From: Terripilifer ovatus
GTDB lineage: Bacteria > Pseudomonadota > Alphaproteobacteria > Rhizobiales > Beijerinckiaceae
Assembly (NCBI GenBank): GCA_029222685.1
Contig: JARHVB010000083.1
Span: 112,801 to 176,800, forward strand
Length of the DNA stretch: 64,000 nucleotides
Reading direction: 5' to 3'
Part shown: in pieces, positions 34,637-44,181 of the stretch
How the letters are laid out: each line of letters begins with the position of its first letter
Numbering within the stretch: the stretch's first letter is position 1
Notes under the pieces: model-generated
What the model saw: the letters and a program-made list of their open reading frames with translations, nothing else
Databases searched by the model: none
What the model was told of the DNA's origin: nothing
Program-made: the position numbers and the translations under genes

Positions 34637-35824
34637 TCACGTCGTCTCGCGCAGCCGCCTGAAGCCGGCGTCGAGATCGTTCTGCAAGTCTTCGACGTCT
34701 TCGAGACCGATCTGGAATCTCAGGGAAGGGCCGCCCGGCGCCCATGTCGTCGCCGTGCGATAGGAGGCGCAATCGAAGGGAATGACCAGGCTTTCGAAGC
34801 CGCCCCAGCTGTAACCCATGCCGAAGAGTTCGAGGCCGTCGAGCATGGCCGCTACGGCGCGATCGGAAAACGGCTGCAGCACGATCGAGAACAAGCCGCT
34901 CGAACCGGAAAAATCTCGCTTCCATATCTGATGATCGGGATGCGATGGCAGCGCCGGATGCAGCACGGTCTGAACCTCCGGCCGGGCGGCGAGCCAATGC
35001 GCCATGGCAAGGCCCTGCTGCTGCGCCTCGCGCAGGCGCAGCTCCATGGTGCGCAGGCCGCGCAGCGCCAGGAACACGTCTTCAGGCCCGGCACACATGG
35101 CGAACAGGTCGAAGGTTTCACGCAGGCGCGGCCACCACGCCTTGTTGGCGGAGACGAGGCCCAGCATCAGGTCGGAGTGACCCGACAGATATTTGGTGCC
35201 TGCTTCGATGGCGAGATCGGCGCCGCGCTCATGCGGCGGGAAGAACAATGGCGTCGCCCAGGTGTTGTCGATGATCACGCAGATATCGCGCGCCCTCGCA
35301 ACCGACGAGATGGCCGGCACGTCCTGCACCTCGAAACTCTGTGAGCCGGGCGCCTCGGTCAGGATGGCGCTGGTGTTGGGACGGATGAGGGAAGCGATAT
35401 CGGCGCCAACACGGGGGTCGTAATAGGTCGTCTCGACGCCCATGCGCTTCAGGTAGCGGTCGCAGAACTTGCGCGTCGGAAAATAGGCGGAATCGGTCAC
35501 GAGAAGGTGATCGCCGGCCTTGGTCGCCGTCGACAGAGCCAGCGCGATGGCGGCAAGGCCGGTCGGCGCCAGCACGGTGCCCTGCGCGCCGCAGATCTCG
35601 CTCCAGGCGGTCTCGAGCGCCTCGGTCGTCGGTGTGCCCTTGGTGCCGTAGGTGAACCGCGCCTTGTTATCGTACAAATCCTTCACGGTCGGCGAAAGCA
35701 CGGTCGAACCGCGGTAAATCGGCGTATTGACAAAACCGAACTGCTCATCCGGCCTGCGGCCGGCGTTGACCAGAAGCGTGCGGGATTTCATGCGCGCGCG
35801 GGTTTCCGGTGTAATTTTGCTCAT
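34637..35824 (-). CDS. metC: Cystathionine beta-lyase (PLP-dependent)
   Basis: A 395-aa Cys/Met-metabolism PLP enzyme. It has the start TPIYRGSTVLSPTVKDLYD, the cofactor region ILTEAPGSQSFEVQDVP, IDNTWATPLFFPP, and the Schiff-base lysine in IEAGTKYLSGHSDLMLG. The C-terminus GGPSLRFQIGLEDVEDL is typical of MetC. It cleaves cystathionine to homocysteine, pyruvate and ammonia in methionine synthesis, although family members can also act as cysteine desulfhydrases or gamma-lyases. It is convergent with the MarR gene and diverges from aapJ by 210 bp. Confidence 0.9.
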   Translation of the reverse strand: MSKITPETRARMKSRTLLVNAGRRPDEQFGFVNTPIYRGSTVLSPTVKDLYDNKARFTYGTKGTPTTEALETAWSEICGAQGTVLAPTGLAAIALALSTATKAGDHLLVTDSAYFPTRKFCDRYLKRMGVETTYYDPRVGADIASLIRPNTSAILTEAPGSQSFEVQDVPAISSVARARDICVIIDNTWATPLFFPPHERGADLAIEAGTKYLSGHSDLMLGLVSANKAWWPRLRETFDLFAMCAGPEDVFLALRGLRTMELRLREAQQQGLAMAHWLAARPEVQTVLHPALPSHPDHQIWKRDFSGSSGLFSIVLQPFSDRAVAAMLDGLELFGMGYSWGGFESLVIPFDCASYRTATTWAPGGPSLRFQIGLEDVEDLQNDLDAGFRRLRETT

Positions 35825-36034
35825 AATCTATCTGCTCTGTTCATGACAGCCGTGGCCGACATTAGCTGATCCAGGCCACGAAACGTCAAGCGATCAACGG
35901 GTTCTCTACAGAAGGGACTTGACCCGACTTGGTAAAACCGGGTGAGATGACGTTCTGATCTGCCGCCGTGCAGCATGCCGGTGCAGCAATCCAATAAAGC
36001 CAGCCTTCAAGCCGCCCGGAAGGGGAGAAATTCA

Positions 36035-37087
36035 ATGCGGATTCATGCTCGATCGCTCGTTACGGCGTCGCTTCTGGCCTCCCTGGCCGGCGCCGCCGTC
36101 TTCGCGCAGGCCTCCGTTGCGCTCGCGCAGGCGCCGTCCAAGACGCTGGAGCAGGTGAAAGCGCGCGGATACCTGTCGTGCGGCACGAATCCGGGCCTGG
36201 CGGGGTTTGGCATGCCCGACGACAAGGGCGTTTGGGCCGGCATCGACGTGGACCTTTGCCGCGGCATCGCGGCGGCGGTTTTCAACGACCCCGAGAAGGT
36301 CAAATTCATCCCGATGACAGCGAAAGACCGGTTTACGGCGCTGCAATCGGGTGAAATCGACGTGCTGGCGCGCAACGGCACCTGGACGCAGTCGCGTGAG
36401 GCGGAACTGGGACTGCTCTTCGCGGGCGTCAACTATTACGACGGCCAGGGCTTCATGGTGCGCAAGAAGCTCAACATCAATTCCGCGCTGGAACTGTCAG
36501 GCGCATCGATCTGCGTGCAGCAGGGCACGACGACGGAACTGAACCTCGCCGACTTTTTTCGTTCCAACAATATGAAATACGAGGTCGTGGCGTTCGCCAC
36601 TTCCAACGAAGCGGTCAAGGCCTACGATTCAGGCCGCTGCGACGCTTTCACCACGGATTCGTCGGGTCTCTACGCCGAGAGAGTCAAGCTGGCCAATGCC
36701 GACGATCATGTCGTGCTGCCGGAAGTGATCTCGAAAGAACCGCTGGGGCCGGCGGTGCGCCAGGGCGACGATCAATGGTTCAACATCGTCAAATGGACTC
36801 ATTTCGCCATGATCAACGCCGAGGAACTCGGCATCACCAAAGCCAATGTCGACGAACGCGCCAAATCGCCCAATCCTGAAATCCGCCGCCTGCTCGGCAC
36901 CGAGGGCGATTTCGGCAAGGCGCTGGGCCTGACGCCCGACTGGGCCGCCCGCATCATCAAACAGGTCGGCAACTACGGCGAAGTGTTCAATCGTAACGTC
37001 GGCGAAGGCTCGCGACTGAAGATCAAGCGCGGTCTCAACAATCTGTGGTCGAAGGGAGGCATTCAATACGCGCCGCCGGTCCGCTGA
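36035..37087 (+). CDS. aapJ: General L-amino acid ABC transporter, binding protein
   Basis: A 350-aa periplasmic amino acid binding protein of the AapJ/BztA type. The signal peptide runs to about ASVALAQA; the mature start TLEQVKARGYLSCGTNPGLAGF and GVWAGIDVDLCRGIAAAVF are characteristic. DVLARNGTWTQSREAELGL and YAPPVR at the end also fit AapJ. ATG 36035 has AGGGGAG upstream (36021-36027); an in-frame ATG 60 bp earlier lacks a site. It leads the four-gene aapJQMP operon for broad-range amino acid uptake. Confidence 0.94.
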   Translation: MRIHARSLVTASLLASLAGAAVFAQASVALAQAPSKTLEQVKARGYLSCGTNPGLAGFGMPDDKGVWAGIDVDLCRGIAAAVFNDPEKVKFIPMTAKDRFTALQSGEIDVLARNGTWTQSREAELGLLFAGVNYYDGQGFMVRKKLNINSALELSGASICVQQGTTTELNLADFFRSNNMKYEVVAFATSNEAVKAYDSGRCDAFTTDSSGLYAERVKLANADDHVVLPEVISKEPLGPAVRQGDDQWFNIVKWTHFAMINAEELGITKANVDERAKSPNPEIRRLLGTEGDFGKALGLTPDWAARIIKQVGNYGEVFNRNVGEGSRLKIKRGLNNLWSKGGIQYAPPVR

Positions 37088-37115
37088 AGCGGAGGTCGGC
37101 GCGAGGACGCGGTTG

Positions 37116-38303
37116 ATGGCCAGCACGGACGATCTGCCGGGACCGCGGACATCGATTCTGAACAACCCGCTCTGGCGCGGTCTGTTCTGGCAGGGACTGA
37201 CCCTGGCATTGCTGGTCTGGCTTGCCCTGCAAGCCTTCGACAATGCCGTCGTGAATATGCGGGCGCGCAATATTCCGACGGACTTCTCGTTCTGGAACCG
37301 GCCCGCCGGTTTCGACGTCAACCAGACGCTGATCCCGTTCTCCGCCTCGACGTCGACGTATGGCCAGGCGTTTTTCGTCGGACTGCTGAACACGTTGCTG
37401 GTGGCGGCGATCGGCATTGTCTTTTCCACCATCATCGGCTTTACGGTCGGCATCGGCCGGCTGTCGAACAATTGGATCGTGGCGCGTCTGGCGACCGTCT
37501 ATGTCGAGGTGGTGCGCAATACGCCGCTGCTGCTGCAATTGCTGTTCTGGTACAATGCGGTGCTCAAAGCGCTGCCGGGACCGCGGGAATCGCTGGCGCT
37601 GCCGGGCAGCATCTATCTCAACAACCGCGGTCTCGTCTTACCTGAACCCGTCGTCGGCGCCGGTTTCGAGTGGGCACTCGGCGCAGTCGCGCTGGCGCTG
37701 CTGCTGGCGATCCTGTTCGCTATCTGGGCGCGGGTCGAGCAGCGGCGCACCGGCGCGCGCCATCATGCGCTGCCGGTGGCGATCGGGCTGTTGCTCGTGC
37801 TGGGCGGCGGCGCCTGGCTTGCCAGCGGCAATCCCTTGTCGTTCCAGCAGCCGGTGCTGCGCGGATTCAATTTCGCCGGCGGCATCAAGGTCATTCCCGA
37901 ACTCGTGGCGCTGATCGCCGGGCTGTCGCTCTATACCGCTTCGTTCATCGCCGAGGTGGTGCGGGCGGGGGTGAGCGCGGTGCCGGGCGGCCAGACCGAG
38001 GCGGCGCAGGCGCTGGGATTGCGCCGTGGCGACATCCTGCGGCTGGTCGTCGTGCCGCAGGCGCTGCGCATCATCATTCCGCCGCTGACCAATCAATATC
38101 TGAACCTGCTGAAGAACTCGTCGCTGGCGGTGTTCATCGGCTATCCAGATCTCATCCAGATTTTCGCCGGCACCGTGCTCAACCAGACCGGCGCCGCCGT
38201 GCAGGTCGTCAGCATTACGATGGCGGTCTACCTGGCGATTTCCCTGGTCACGTCCCTGGCGATGAATCTCTACGCCCGGCGCATCGCCCTGCATGAGCGC
38301 TGA
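37116..38303 (+). CDS. aapQ: General L-amino acid ABC transporter, permease
   Basis: A 395-aa inner-membrane permease. It has about eight hydrophobic segments and the HisM-type coupling region EVVRAGVSAVPGGQTEAAQALGL, which docks the ATPase. NIPTDFSFWNRPAGFDVNQTLIP near the N-terminus is typical of AapQ. The first two codons offer TTG 37113 or ATG 37116; ATG was used. It is 28 bp after aapJ and overlaps aapM by 11 bp. Confidence 0.93.
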   Translation: MASTDDLPGPRTSILNNPLWRGLFWQGLTLALLVWLALQAFDNAVVNMRARNIPTDFSFWNRPAGFDVNQTLIPFSASTSTYGQAFFVGLLNTLLVAAIGIVFSTIIGFTVGIGRLSNNWIVARLATVYVEVVRNTPLLLQLLFWYNAVLKALPGPRESLALPGSIYLNNRGLVLPEPVVGAGFEWALGAVALALLLAILFAIWARVEQRRTGARHHALPVAIGLLLVLGGGAWLASGNPLSFQQPVLRGFNFAGGIKVIPELVALIAGLSLYTASFIAEVVRAGVSAVPGGQTEAAQALGLRRGDILRLVVVPQALRIIIPPLTNQYLNLLKNSSLAVFIGYPDLIQIFAGTVLNQTGAAVQVVSITMAVYLAISLVTSLAMNLYARRIALHER

Positions 38304-39612
38304 TATGAGCGTTCCCGACCGCACCACATCCCCGTTCGAGCCTTCGGCGGATCTGCCGCCGCCGCCAATGATGCGCGGAACCTGGGGATGGATGCGCGAA
38401 AACCTGTTCTCGTCGCTGCCGTCGGCCTTCCTCACGGTGGGCTGCCTGTTTCTGCTGGCCTGGTTTCTGCCGGGCCTGATCCGCTACCTGTTCATCGACG
38501 CCATCTGGTCGGCTGCCGACGGGGAACCTTGCCGGGCGCCCGGTGCCGGCGCCTGCTGGGCCTATGTGAACGCCAAGCTGACTTTCTTCACCTACGGCGC
38601 CTATCCGCGCGACCAGCTCTGGCGGGTCAATACCGTCATGGCGTCGGGGGGCATCCTGGCGGTCTGGCTGCTGTGGCCGGCGGCGAAAGGCAAAGGCCTT
38701 GCGGCCTTGCTGTTCTTCGCCGTCTTTCCGATTGTCGCCTTTGGCCTGCTGACCGGGCGCACGCCGTTTCCCAGCCTGCTGTTACCATCGCCGGGATCGA
38801 ACATCGAATGGTGGGCGTTCAGGGCAGCCATCGGCGTCGCAGCCGTGGCGCTCCCGCTTTTGGCCTTGCAGCGCTTCTGGCTCGGCGGCGTCCTGCTGTT
38901 TCTGGTGGCATGGTTCATGGCCGCCGCACACTGGCGTCTTCTCGGCCTGACCCGCATCGATACGGATCTGTGGGGTGGTATTTTCGTCAGTCTGCTGGTG
39001 GCGAGCGTCGGCATCGTGTTCTCGCTGCCGTGCGGCATCCTGCTGGCACTGGGGCGACGTTCGCGCCTGCCGATCATCCGGTTTCTATCGATCGTGCTGA
39101 TCGAAATCGTGCGCGGCGTGCCGCTGATCACCGTGCTGTTCATGGCCAATACGATGCTGCCGCTGTTCGTGCCGGACGCATGGTCGCCCGACCGGCTGTT
39201 GCGGCCACTGATCGGCGTCGCCCTGTTTTCCTCCGTCTATATGGCGGAAGTCGTGCGCGGCGGCCTGGAGGCGGTGCCGCGCGGCCAGTATGAGGCGGCG
39301 ATGGCGGTCGGCCTCAACTGGCGCCGCATGATGATGCTGGTGGCCCTGCCGCAGGCGCTGACGGCGGTCATTCCGGGCATCGTCAATTCGTTCATCGCCC
39401 TGTTCAAGGACACGACGCTTGTCGCCATCGTCGGTATTTTCGATTTTCTGCGAGCGGTCGACACCCAGCGGCTCGATCCCGCCTGGGCCGGGCCGAGCAT
39501 TTCCGCCACCGGCTATATTTTCGCCGCCGCGTTCTACTTCGTCTTCTGCTTCGCCATGTCGCGCTATTCGCAGATGATGGAACGGCGGCATGCGGCAGGC
39601 CGCAAACGTTGA
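38293..39612 (+). CDS. aapM: General L-amino acid ABC transporter, permease
   Basis: A 439-aa permease, partner of AapQ. It has an extended N-terminal membrane region, then the standard core with [20 protein letters not shown] and the EAA-type loop [37 protein letters not shown] ends the protein. ATG 38293 overlaps the aapQ end; ATG 38305 is another option. The stop overlaps a TTG start of the ATPase gene, but ATG 39624 fits better there. Confidence 0.93.
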   Translation: MSADMSVPDRTTSPFEPSADLPPPPMMRGTWGWMRENLFSSLPSAFLTVGCLFLLAWFLPGLIRYLFIDAIWSAADGEPCRAPGAGACWAYVNAKLTFFTYGAYPRDQLWRVNTVMASGGILAVWLLWPAAKGKGLAALLFFAVFPIVAFGLLTGRTPFPSLLLPSPGSNIEWWAFRAAIGVAAVALPLLALQRFWLGGVLLFLVAWFMAAAHWRLLGLTRIDTDLWGGIFVSLLVASVGIVFSLPCGILLALGRRSRLPIIRFLSIVLIEIVRGVPLITVLFMANTMLPLFVPDAWSPDRLLRPLIGVALFSSVYMAEVVRGGLEAVPRGQYEAAMAVGLNWRRMMMLVALPQALTAVIPGIVNSFIALFKDTTLVAIVGIFDFLRAVDTQRLDPAWAGPSISATGYIFAAAFYFVFCFAMSRYSQMMERRHAAGRKR

Positions 39613-39623
39613 AGGACGCTCCC

Positions 39624-40397
39624 ATGGCCACCGCCACAAACTTCCGACCGAGGCAGGTGACAAACGCCAACGCCATCGAAATGATCGGCGTGCACAAATG
39701 GTTCGACAAGTTCCATGTGCTGAAGGACATCAACCTGACGGTAAGGGCAGGCGAGAAGATCGTCATCTGCGGGCCATCGGGATCGGGCAAGTCGACCTTG
39801 ATCCGCTGCATCAACCGGCTTGAGGCGCATCAGCGCGGCCGCATTATCGTCGACGGCACCGAACTCGTCGAAGATCTGAAGCGGATCGACGCGGTGCGCC
39901 GCGATGTCGGCATGGTGTTCCAGCAGTTCAATCTGTTTCCGCATCTGACCGTGCTGGAAAACTGCACACTGGCGCCGGTCTGGGTGAACCGCCTGCCGAA
40001 GGCGGAGGCCGATGCCATCGCCATGCATTACCTGACGCGCGTGCGCATTCCCGAACAGGCCGGCAAATATCCGCTGCAACTGTCCGGCGGCCAGCAGCAG
40101 CGCGTCGCCATCGCGCGGGCGCTGTGCATGTCGCCGAAAATCATGCTGTTCGACGAGCCGACCTCGGCACTCGACCCCGAGATGGTCAAGGAGGTTCTCG
40201 ATACCATGATGCAGCTGGCAAAAGACGGCATGACCATGATCTGCGTCACCCATGAGATGAACTTTGCCCGTGAAGTTGCTGATAAAATTGTATTTATGGA
40301 TCGTGGTGAAATCGTCGAGGCAAATACGCCGGAACGCTTTTTTTCGAATCCCGTACAGGAACGGACGCGCTTGTTTCTGGCGCAGGTCCTGCGCTGA
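39624..40397 (+). CDS. aapP: General L-amino acid ABC transporter, ATPase
   Basis: A 257-aa ABC ATPase. Walker A is [14 protein letters not shown], the signature [16 protein letters not shown], Walker [18 protein letters not shown], and the H-loop [10 protein letters not shown]. This is the polar amino acid (GlnQ/HisP) subfamily, as expected for AapP. ATG 39624 is preceded by GAAGGA. It closes the aap operon; about 410 bp of gene-free DNA follow. Confidence 0.95.
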   Translation: MATATNFRPRQVTNANAIEMIGVHKWFDKFHVLKDINLTVRAGEKIVICGPSGSGKSTLIRCINRLEAHQRGRIIVDGTELVEDLKRIDAVRRDVGMVFQQFNLFPHLTVLENCTLAPVWVNRLPKAEADAIAMHYLTRVRIPEQAGKYPLQLSGGQQQRVAIARALCMSPKIMLFDEPTSALDPEMVKEVLDTMMQLAKDGMTMICVTHEMNFAREVADKIVFMDRGEIVEANTPERFFSNPVQERTRLFLAQVLR

Positions 40398-40810
40398 CGG
40401 TGGTCTGTCGGGCCGATCCAGGACCCGGCGGAAGCCTGGACCTTTGTTTGCAGCTGGTCTTAAGGACTGTTCGAAATGTCGTTAATGCTTCGTTTTTTTC
40501 AATCAAATACGATCAAATACTTATAATTGCAGACGATTTTCGATTTCTCTCATATCGCGGCTTAACTTTGATTATTGAGCTATTTCAATGTGTTGATGGA
40601 ACAAGGCTGAAAAGCCCTCGATACGTCGGATCACAGGCATAGCGGCATGCGATCGATATTTTTACAAGCTGAAGCGATGAGAATATCGGGTCATCGCCCG
40701 CATGTGTGAGATCGCATTAATACCCCTTTTAGAGGTCCCGCTCATATTCGCGTCAACCGCGGGCCGATGGAGCGCTAGGCGGTTTTGTCGAAGATCTAAG
40801 GAGCAGTCCC
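40398..40810. other. AT-rich gene-free region before the Flp pilin genes
   Basis: This 413-bp interval between aapP and the first pilin has AT-rich stretches near 40480-40600 and at 40718-40732 (cattaatacccctttt). An 80-codon frame at 40400-40642 has no protein-like features and is not called. Promoters for the pilin genes are expected near its right end; no defined boxes can be assigned. Confidence 0.45.
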
Positions 40811-40969
40811 GTGAAGCTTTTTTCTCAGTTCATCCGTAACGAATCCGGCGCGACCGCGATCGAATACGGCCTCATCGCCGGTCTGATCGGCGTCGTCATC
40901 ATCGCCGCTGTCAGAACCCTCGGCACGAAGGTTGCCGGGCAGTTCAATACCATCGCGGGCAACCTCTAA
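40811..40969 (+). CDS. Flp/Fap family type IVb pilin (copy 1)
   Basis: A 52-aa pilin starting at GTG, with AAGGAG 9 nt upstream. The class-defining prepilin site is G-ATAIEYG (cleavage expected after Gly13, Glu at +5), followed by the hydrophobic helix LIAGLIGVVIIAAV. It ends GQFNTIAGNL. It is near-identical to the pilin at 41093 over the last 43 residues, differing at three positions (including Arg35 in place of Thr). It would be processed by a CpaA-type peptidase and assembled by a Tad system, neither encoded here. A terminator hairpin follows. Confidence 0.92.
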   Translation: MKLFSQFIRNESGATAIEYGLIAGLIGVVIIAAVRTLGTKVAGQFNTIAGNL

Positions 40970-40990
40970 GCCCTCGTGAGACGACCAACG

Positions 40991-41020
40991 GAGCCCGCCC
41001 GGAGCGGCGGGCTCTGCTTT
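40991..41020 (+). terminator. Hairpin terminator after pilin copy 1
   Basis: GAGCCCGCC (40991-40999) pairs perfectly with GGCGGGCTC (41006-41014) across a 6-nt loop, followed by TGCTTT. The short T run makes it a moderate rho-independent terminator, located 22 bp after the pilin stop. Confidence 0.7.
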
Positions 41021-41092
41021 CATGCACGATGAAGGCGCAATTGGAATCTGCATGAAAGCCAAGTCAACATGCGCATAACTCTGGGAAGTCCC

Positions 41093-41251
41093 ATGTCGCT
41101 TATGAAGAAATTCCTCAAGAACGAATCCGGCGCGACTGCGATCGAATACGGTCTCATCGCCGGCCTGATCGCTGTCGTGATCATTGGCGCCGTCACCACC
41201 CTGGGCACCAAGGTTGCCGGGCAGTTCAACACCATCGCGGGCAACCTCTAA
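41093..41251 (+). CDS. Flp/Fap family type IVb pilin (copy 2)
   Basis: A 52-aa pilin, MSLMKKFLKNESGATAIEYG then LIAGLIAVVIIGAVTTLGTK. Length and core equal those of copy 1, which supports ATG 41093 over an upstream in-frame ATG at 41069. GGGAAG lies about 5-10 nt before it. The two copies probably arose by tandem duplication. This one matches the ordinary Flp helix better, with no charged residue in it, so it may be the main pilin. Confidence 0.92.
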   Translation: MSLMKKFLKNESGATAIEYGLIAGLIAVVIIGAVTTLGTKVAGQFNTIAGNL

Positions 41252-41282
41252 GCCTCGCTTTCGGCGATTGCACATCAACATC

Positions 41283-41306
41283 AAGGCCGCGCTTGCGCGG
41301 CCTTTT
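41283..41306 (+). terminator. Strong rho-independent terminator after pilin copy 2
   Basis: AAGGCCGCGC (41283-41292) and GCGCGGCCTT (41295-41304) form a perfect 10-bp stem with a 2-nt centre, and TT follows. It lies 31 bp after the pilin stop and just before the convergent end of the next gene, so it may serve both directions. Confidence 0.85.
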
Positions 41307-41314
41307 GCCTGTTT

Positions 41315-42172
41315 TCAATCGGTGTCGGTCAGGAAGGCCCGCACGCGCGCGCTCCAGACGGGCTCGCCGCTCAGACGGTCGAGATCGGGCTTGGCGACAA
41401 GCTCGGGCAGTTCGGTGCCGTTGCGCTGAGCCAGCATCGTCTTCCTGACTGCCGCGACAGCCGCCATGAACGGCTGATGTCCCTGCAGCGCAATGCGTAC
41501 GCCACGCGACGCCAGTTCCTTGCGATTGAGCAGTCCGGCCGGCGTGCCGCCGAGCAGGATGGGCAGCCTTGCCACGGCGGCAAAAGCATCGATCTCGCTC
41601 ATGGATGTGACGCCGGTGAGGAAGACGCCGTCGACGCCGGTGTCCTGATAGGCTCGGAACCGCTCCAGCGCGTCGCTCAATCCGCCCATCAGTAAAGCGC
41701 CGGTGCGCGCGATGACGCAAAGCGAGGGATCGCTGCGCGCGGCAACCGCCGCTTTCATCTTGCCGATGCCTTCCCGCAGCGAAACCGCCGTGACGGCTTT
41801 CTGGTCGAAGGGACGCGGCAGCAGCGTGTCCTCGATCGTCAGTGCCGCCAGGCCTGCATGTTCGAGTTCCTCGACGCTTCGCATGACATTGAGCGCATTG
41901 CCATAGCCGTGGTCGGCATCGGCGATCACCGGCAGGTCGCTGGCGCGGCCGATGCGGCGCGCCTGTTCGGCGAACTCGCTCAAGGTCAGCAGAATGATGT
42001 CGGGCGCGCCGAGCACGGCGAGGGAGGCCACCGAACCGGCATACATGCCGGTCTCAAAGCCGATCTCCTGGGCAATGCGGGCCGAAATGGCATCGAACAC
42101 AGAGCCCGGAAAATAGCATTGATCGCTGGCCAGCAGGGCGCGCAGCCGCTGGCGGCGGGACGTTGCGGTCAT
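41315..42172 (-). CDS. Isocitrate lyase/PEP mutase superfamily protein
   Basis: A 285-aa TIM-barrel enzyme of the isocitrate lyase/PEP mutase superfamily. Metal and substrate elements are VIADADHGYGNALNVMRSV and LTIEDTLLPRPF; the catalytic KKCGH loop of true isocitrate lyases is absent. The late motif LPILLGGTPAGLLNRKEL resembles oxaloacetate decarboxylase / 2,3-dimethylmalate lyase-like members. ATG 42172, with GGAG about 10 nt upstream, was preferred to an ATG 18 bp earlier that overlaps the MFS gene. It is downstream of an MFS transporter, perhaps for its substrate. Confidence 0.85.
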   Translation of the reverse strand: MTATSRRQRLRALLASDQCYFPGSVFDAISARIAQEIGFETGMYAGSVASLAVLGAPDIILLTLSEFAEQARRIGRASDLPVIADADHGYGNALNVMRSVEELEHAGLAALTIEDTLLPRPFDQKAVTAVSLREGIGKMKAAVAARSDPSLCVIARTGALLMGGLSDALERFRAYQDTGVDGVFLTGVTSMSEIDAFAAVARLPILLGGTPAGLLNRKELASRGVRIALQGHQPFMAAVAAVRKTMLAQRNGTELPELVAKPDLDRLSGEPVWSARVRAFLTDTD

Positions 42173-42176
42173 GTCG

Positions 42177-43400
42177 TCAGGCTCCGGCAAGCGCGGGCTT
42201 GATGTTTTCTTCCGGCAGACGACGCGGCAGCAGGGTGACGGAGATCAGGATCGCGCCGGCGCAGACGGCGAGAATCTGGAACAGCCGGTCGAAGCCCCAG
42301 TTCAGATGCACCCAGGCGATCAGCGGCAGGGCGAGCGACATGACCGAGAAGCTCAGCACATAACGCGCGCCGTAGATCTGGGCGCGCAATTCGCTCTTCG
42401 CCATCCGGCCGATGAGAAAATCGTTGATCGGCACGCTGCCGAAAGCGGCGAAGGTGAAACCGAGGCCGACGACCAGCGCCGGCCAGCCCATCAGTCCCGG
42501 CATGAGCGCGAAGAAGACCGTCTGCGCCAGCGCCGAAACGATATAGACCGTGCGCGGGCTGTAACGATCGAGCGCCAGGCCGGTGAGCAATTGCGCCATC
42601 GAGGCGATGGCGAAGACCAGGAACGTCAGCCAACCCAATGTCGTGGCGGAGCCGACGATGGATTGCAGGCGTTCGTCGAAAATTTTCGGCAGGGCGAATG
42701 TCGTCGACTGGAAGATCAGGCTCGAGAACAGGGCGGTGGAGAAGATCACCATCGAGAGCCGGATGAGCACGGCGCGAACTTCGGGCGTGGCATGGGTCGT
42801 TGTCGAGGTTGCTCCGGCTTTGGGCTTGGCGGCGAAATTGCGCGACGCGATCTCCTGGCGCATCAGCCCCGCATAGGCGACACCGAGCGTGATCGACACA
42901 AGCCCAGGCACCAGGAAGGCATAACGCCAGCCGCCGTGGTCGATGAAATAGCCGGCGAACAAGGCGGCGCTGCCGACGCCGAGATTGCCCCAGACGCCGT
43001 TGACCGCGATGAGCATGCCCGTGCGAGGGCGGCCCTGCACCAGCAGGGCGAGGCCGACGGGATGATAGATGGCAGCGAACATGCCGAGAAAGAAAAGACC
43101 GGTGGCGATGCCAAGCGGCGACGAGGCGAAACCGGCGCCGATGGAAGCCAGGCCCAGACCGATAAAATAGACCGCCATCATGCCTTCGCGGCTCCAGCGG
43201 TCGGCGATCCAGCCGGCCGGCCAGGAAAACAGGGCGAAGGCGACAAAGCTCGGTGTCGCATAGGCGAGGAGTTCGGAATAGCCCATGTTCCATTCGCGCG
43301 TGAGCGCGATTGCGGAAACGGTGGCGAACACCAGCATGACGAGATGGTCGAGAAAATGCCCGGCGTTGAGCAGGGTGATCTGCAATTTATCCCGATCCAT
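42177..43400 (-). CDS. MFS transporter
   Basis: A 407-aa, 12-helix major facilitator. The helix 2-3 loop reads GWIADRWSREGMM, close to the MFS GxxaDrxGrr motif, and the protein ends with a basic tail (RRLPEENIKPALAGA). It begins MDRDKLQITLLNAGHFLDHLVMLVF; an early GHFLDH is common in fosmidomycin-resistance/nitrate-type members. It ends a few bp from the PEP-mutase-like gene and could share its transcript. The substrate is unknown. Confidence 0.88.
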   Translation of the reverse strand: MDRDKLQITLLNAGHFLDHLVMLVFATVSAIALTREWNMGYSELLAYATPSFVAFALFSWPAGWIADRWSREGMMAVYFIGLGLASIGAGFASSPLGIATGLFFLGMFAAIYHPVGLALLVQGRPRTGMLIAVNGVWGNLGVGSAALFAGYFIDHGGWRYAFLVPGLVSITLGVAYAGLMRQEIASRNFAAKPKAGATSTTTHATPEVRAVLIRLSMVIFSTALFSSLIFQSTTFALPKIFDERLQSIVGSATTLGWLTFLVFAIASMAQLLTGLALDRYSPRTVYIVSALAQTVFFALMPGLMGWPALVVGLGFTFAAFGSVPINDFLIGRMAKSELRAQIYGARYVLSFSVMSLALPLIAWVHLNWGFDRLFQILAVCAGAILISVTLLPRRLPEENIKPALAGA

Positions 43401-43537
43401 CGCGCTTCCTCTTCGGCCTTTTCAGGACGCGGACATTGCACGATTCCGTCGCCGTTCGCCAGTCGGCGGGGGGCGAACCTGCCGCTTTGATGGGCTGAAT
43501 TAATAGAACGGAAACCATCCCGCATCCATGATCGCGC

Positions 43538-43852
43538 ATGGTCATCCGCCGCCGACTCCGCTCCATCCTTCTGCCGCTGCTGCTTTATGCCGTCTCGGGC
43601 AGCATTTCGTCGTATTTCATCTGGCATGCGGTGCATGGCGATCGCGGCCTGAAGACCAAGGAGGAATACCGCGGTCAGATGGCCCAATTGATCCTCGAGA
43701 ATGCCGGCCTGCGCGCCGAGCGTGACCAGCTCGACCGGCGGGTTTCGATGATGCGGGCGGAAGCGGTGGAACGCGATATCCTCGAAGAGGAGGCGCGAGT
43801 GCAGTTGGGCCGCGTGCACAAGAATGACGTGGTCATTTTCCTGAAGCCGTAG
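43538..43852 (+). CDS. FtsB/DivIC septum formation protein
   Basis: A 104-aa single-pass membrane protein. After a short basic N-terminus comes the helix LLPLLLYAVSGSISSYFIW, then a coiled coil LILENAGLRAERDQLDRRVSMM. It has the length and layout of FtsB, the divisome protein of the FtsL-FtsB-FtsQ complex. In alphaproteobacteria the gene is typically just upstream of pdhA, as it is here. No strong ribosome-binding site is visible, so the start could vary by a few codons. Confidence 0.88.
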   Translation: MVIRRRLRSILLPLLLYAVSGSISSYFIWHAVHGDRGLKTKEEYRGQMAQLILENAGLRAERDQLDRRVSMMRAEAVERDILEEEARVQLGRVHKNDVVIFLKP

Positions 43853-44181
43853 GGTGTATTGAGATTCGCGTGATAGCGGCCTGCAAATGCCGGCTCTCGA
43901 CATCTGCCATTCTCGGCTCGGTCTGATGTGAATCTCATTACAGCTTTGGCTCGGTCGGCGGCCTTCCAGGTGTCTATGGAATAACCACTTCCAGGTTTAT
44001 AAAAAGAAATAACTGGATTTCGGTTTATCTTTTCAATCCTATAGGAATCAGTTCTTTATATAAGCAGGGCCACGAAATCCTCGCCCTCGCTTTCTGGCTG
44101 GCCTTGGGCTATTTTCGAGCCGTCGCGAAGGCCGCCGGGAGCGGTCCGCTCCGCCGTTCGAGGAAAGCCCAAAGGAACGCC
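43853..44181. other. Gene-free region upstream of the pdh operon
   Basis: This 329-bp interval becomes AT-rich from about 43990 to 44070, with tttataaaaag and cagttctttatataagc; the latter contains a TATATAAG that could be a -10 element. The region probably holds the pdhA promoter. An in-frame upstream start for pdhA at 44104 lies in it but adds a basic unconserved tail. No small RNA or riboswitch was recognised. Confidence 0.5.

Noticed and set aside
40400-40642. 80-codon frame in the gap before the pilins
   Set aside because: No conserved features and a position in AT-rich promoter-like DNA.
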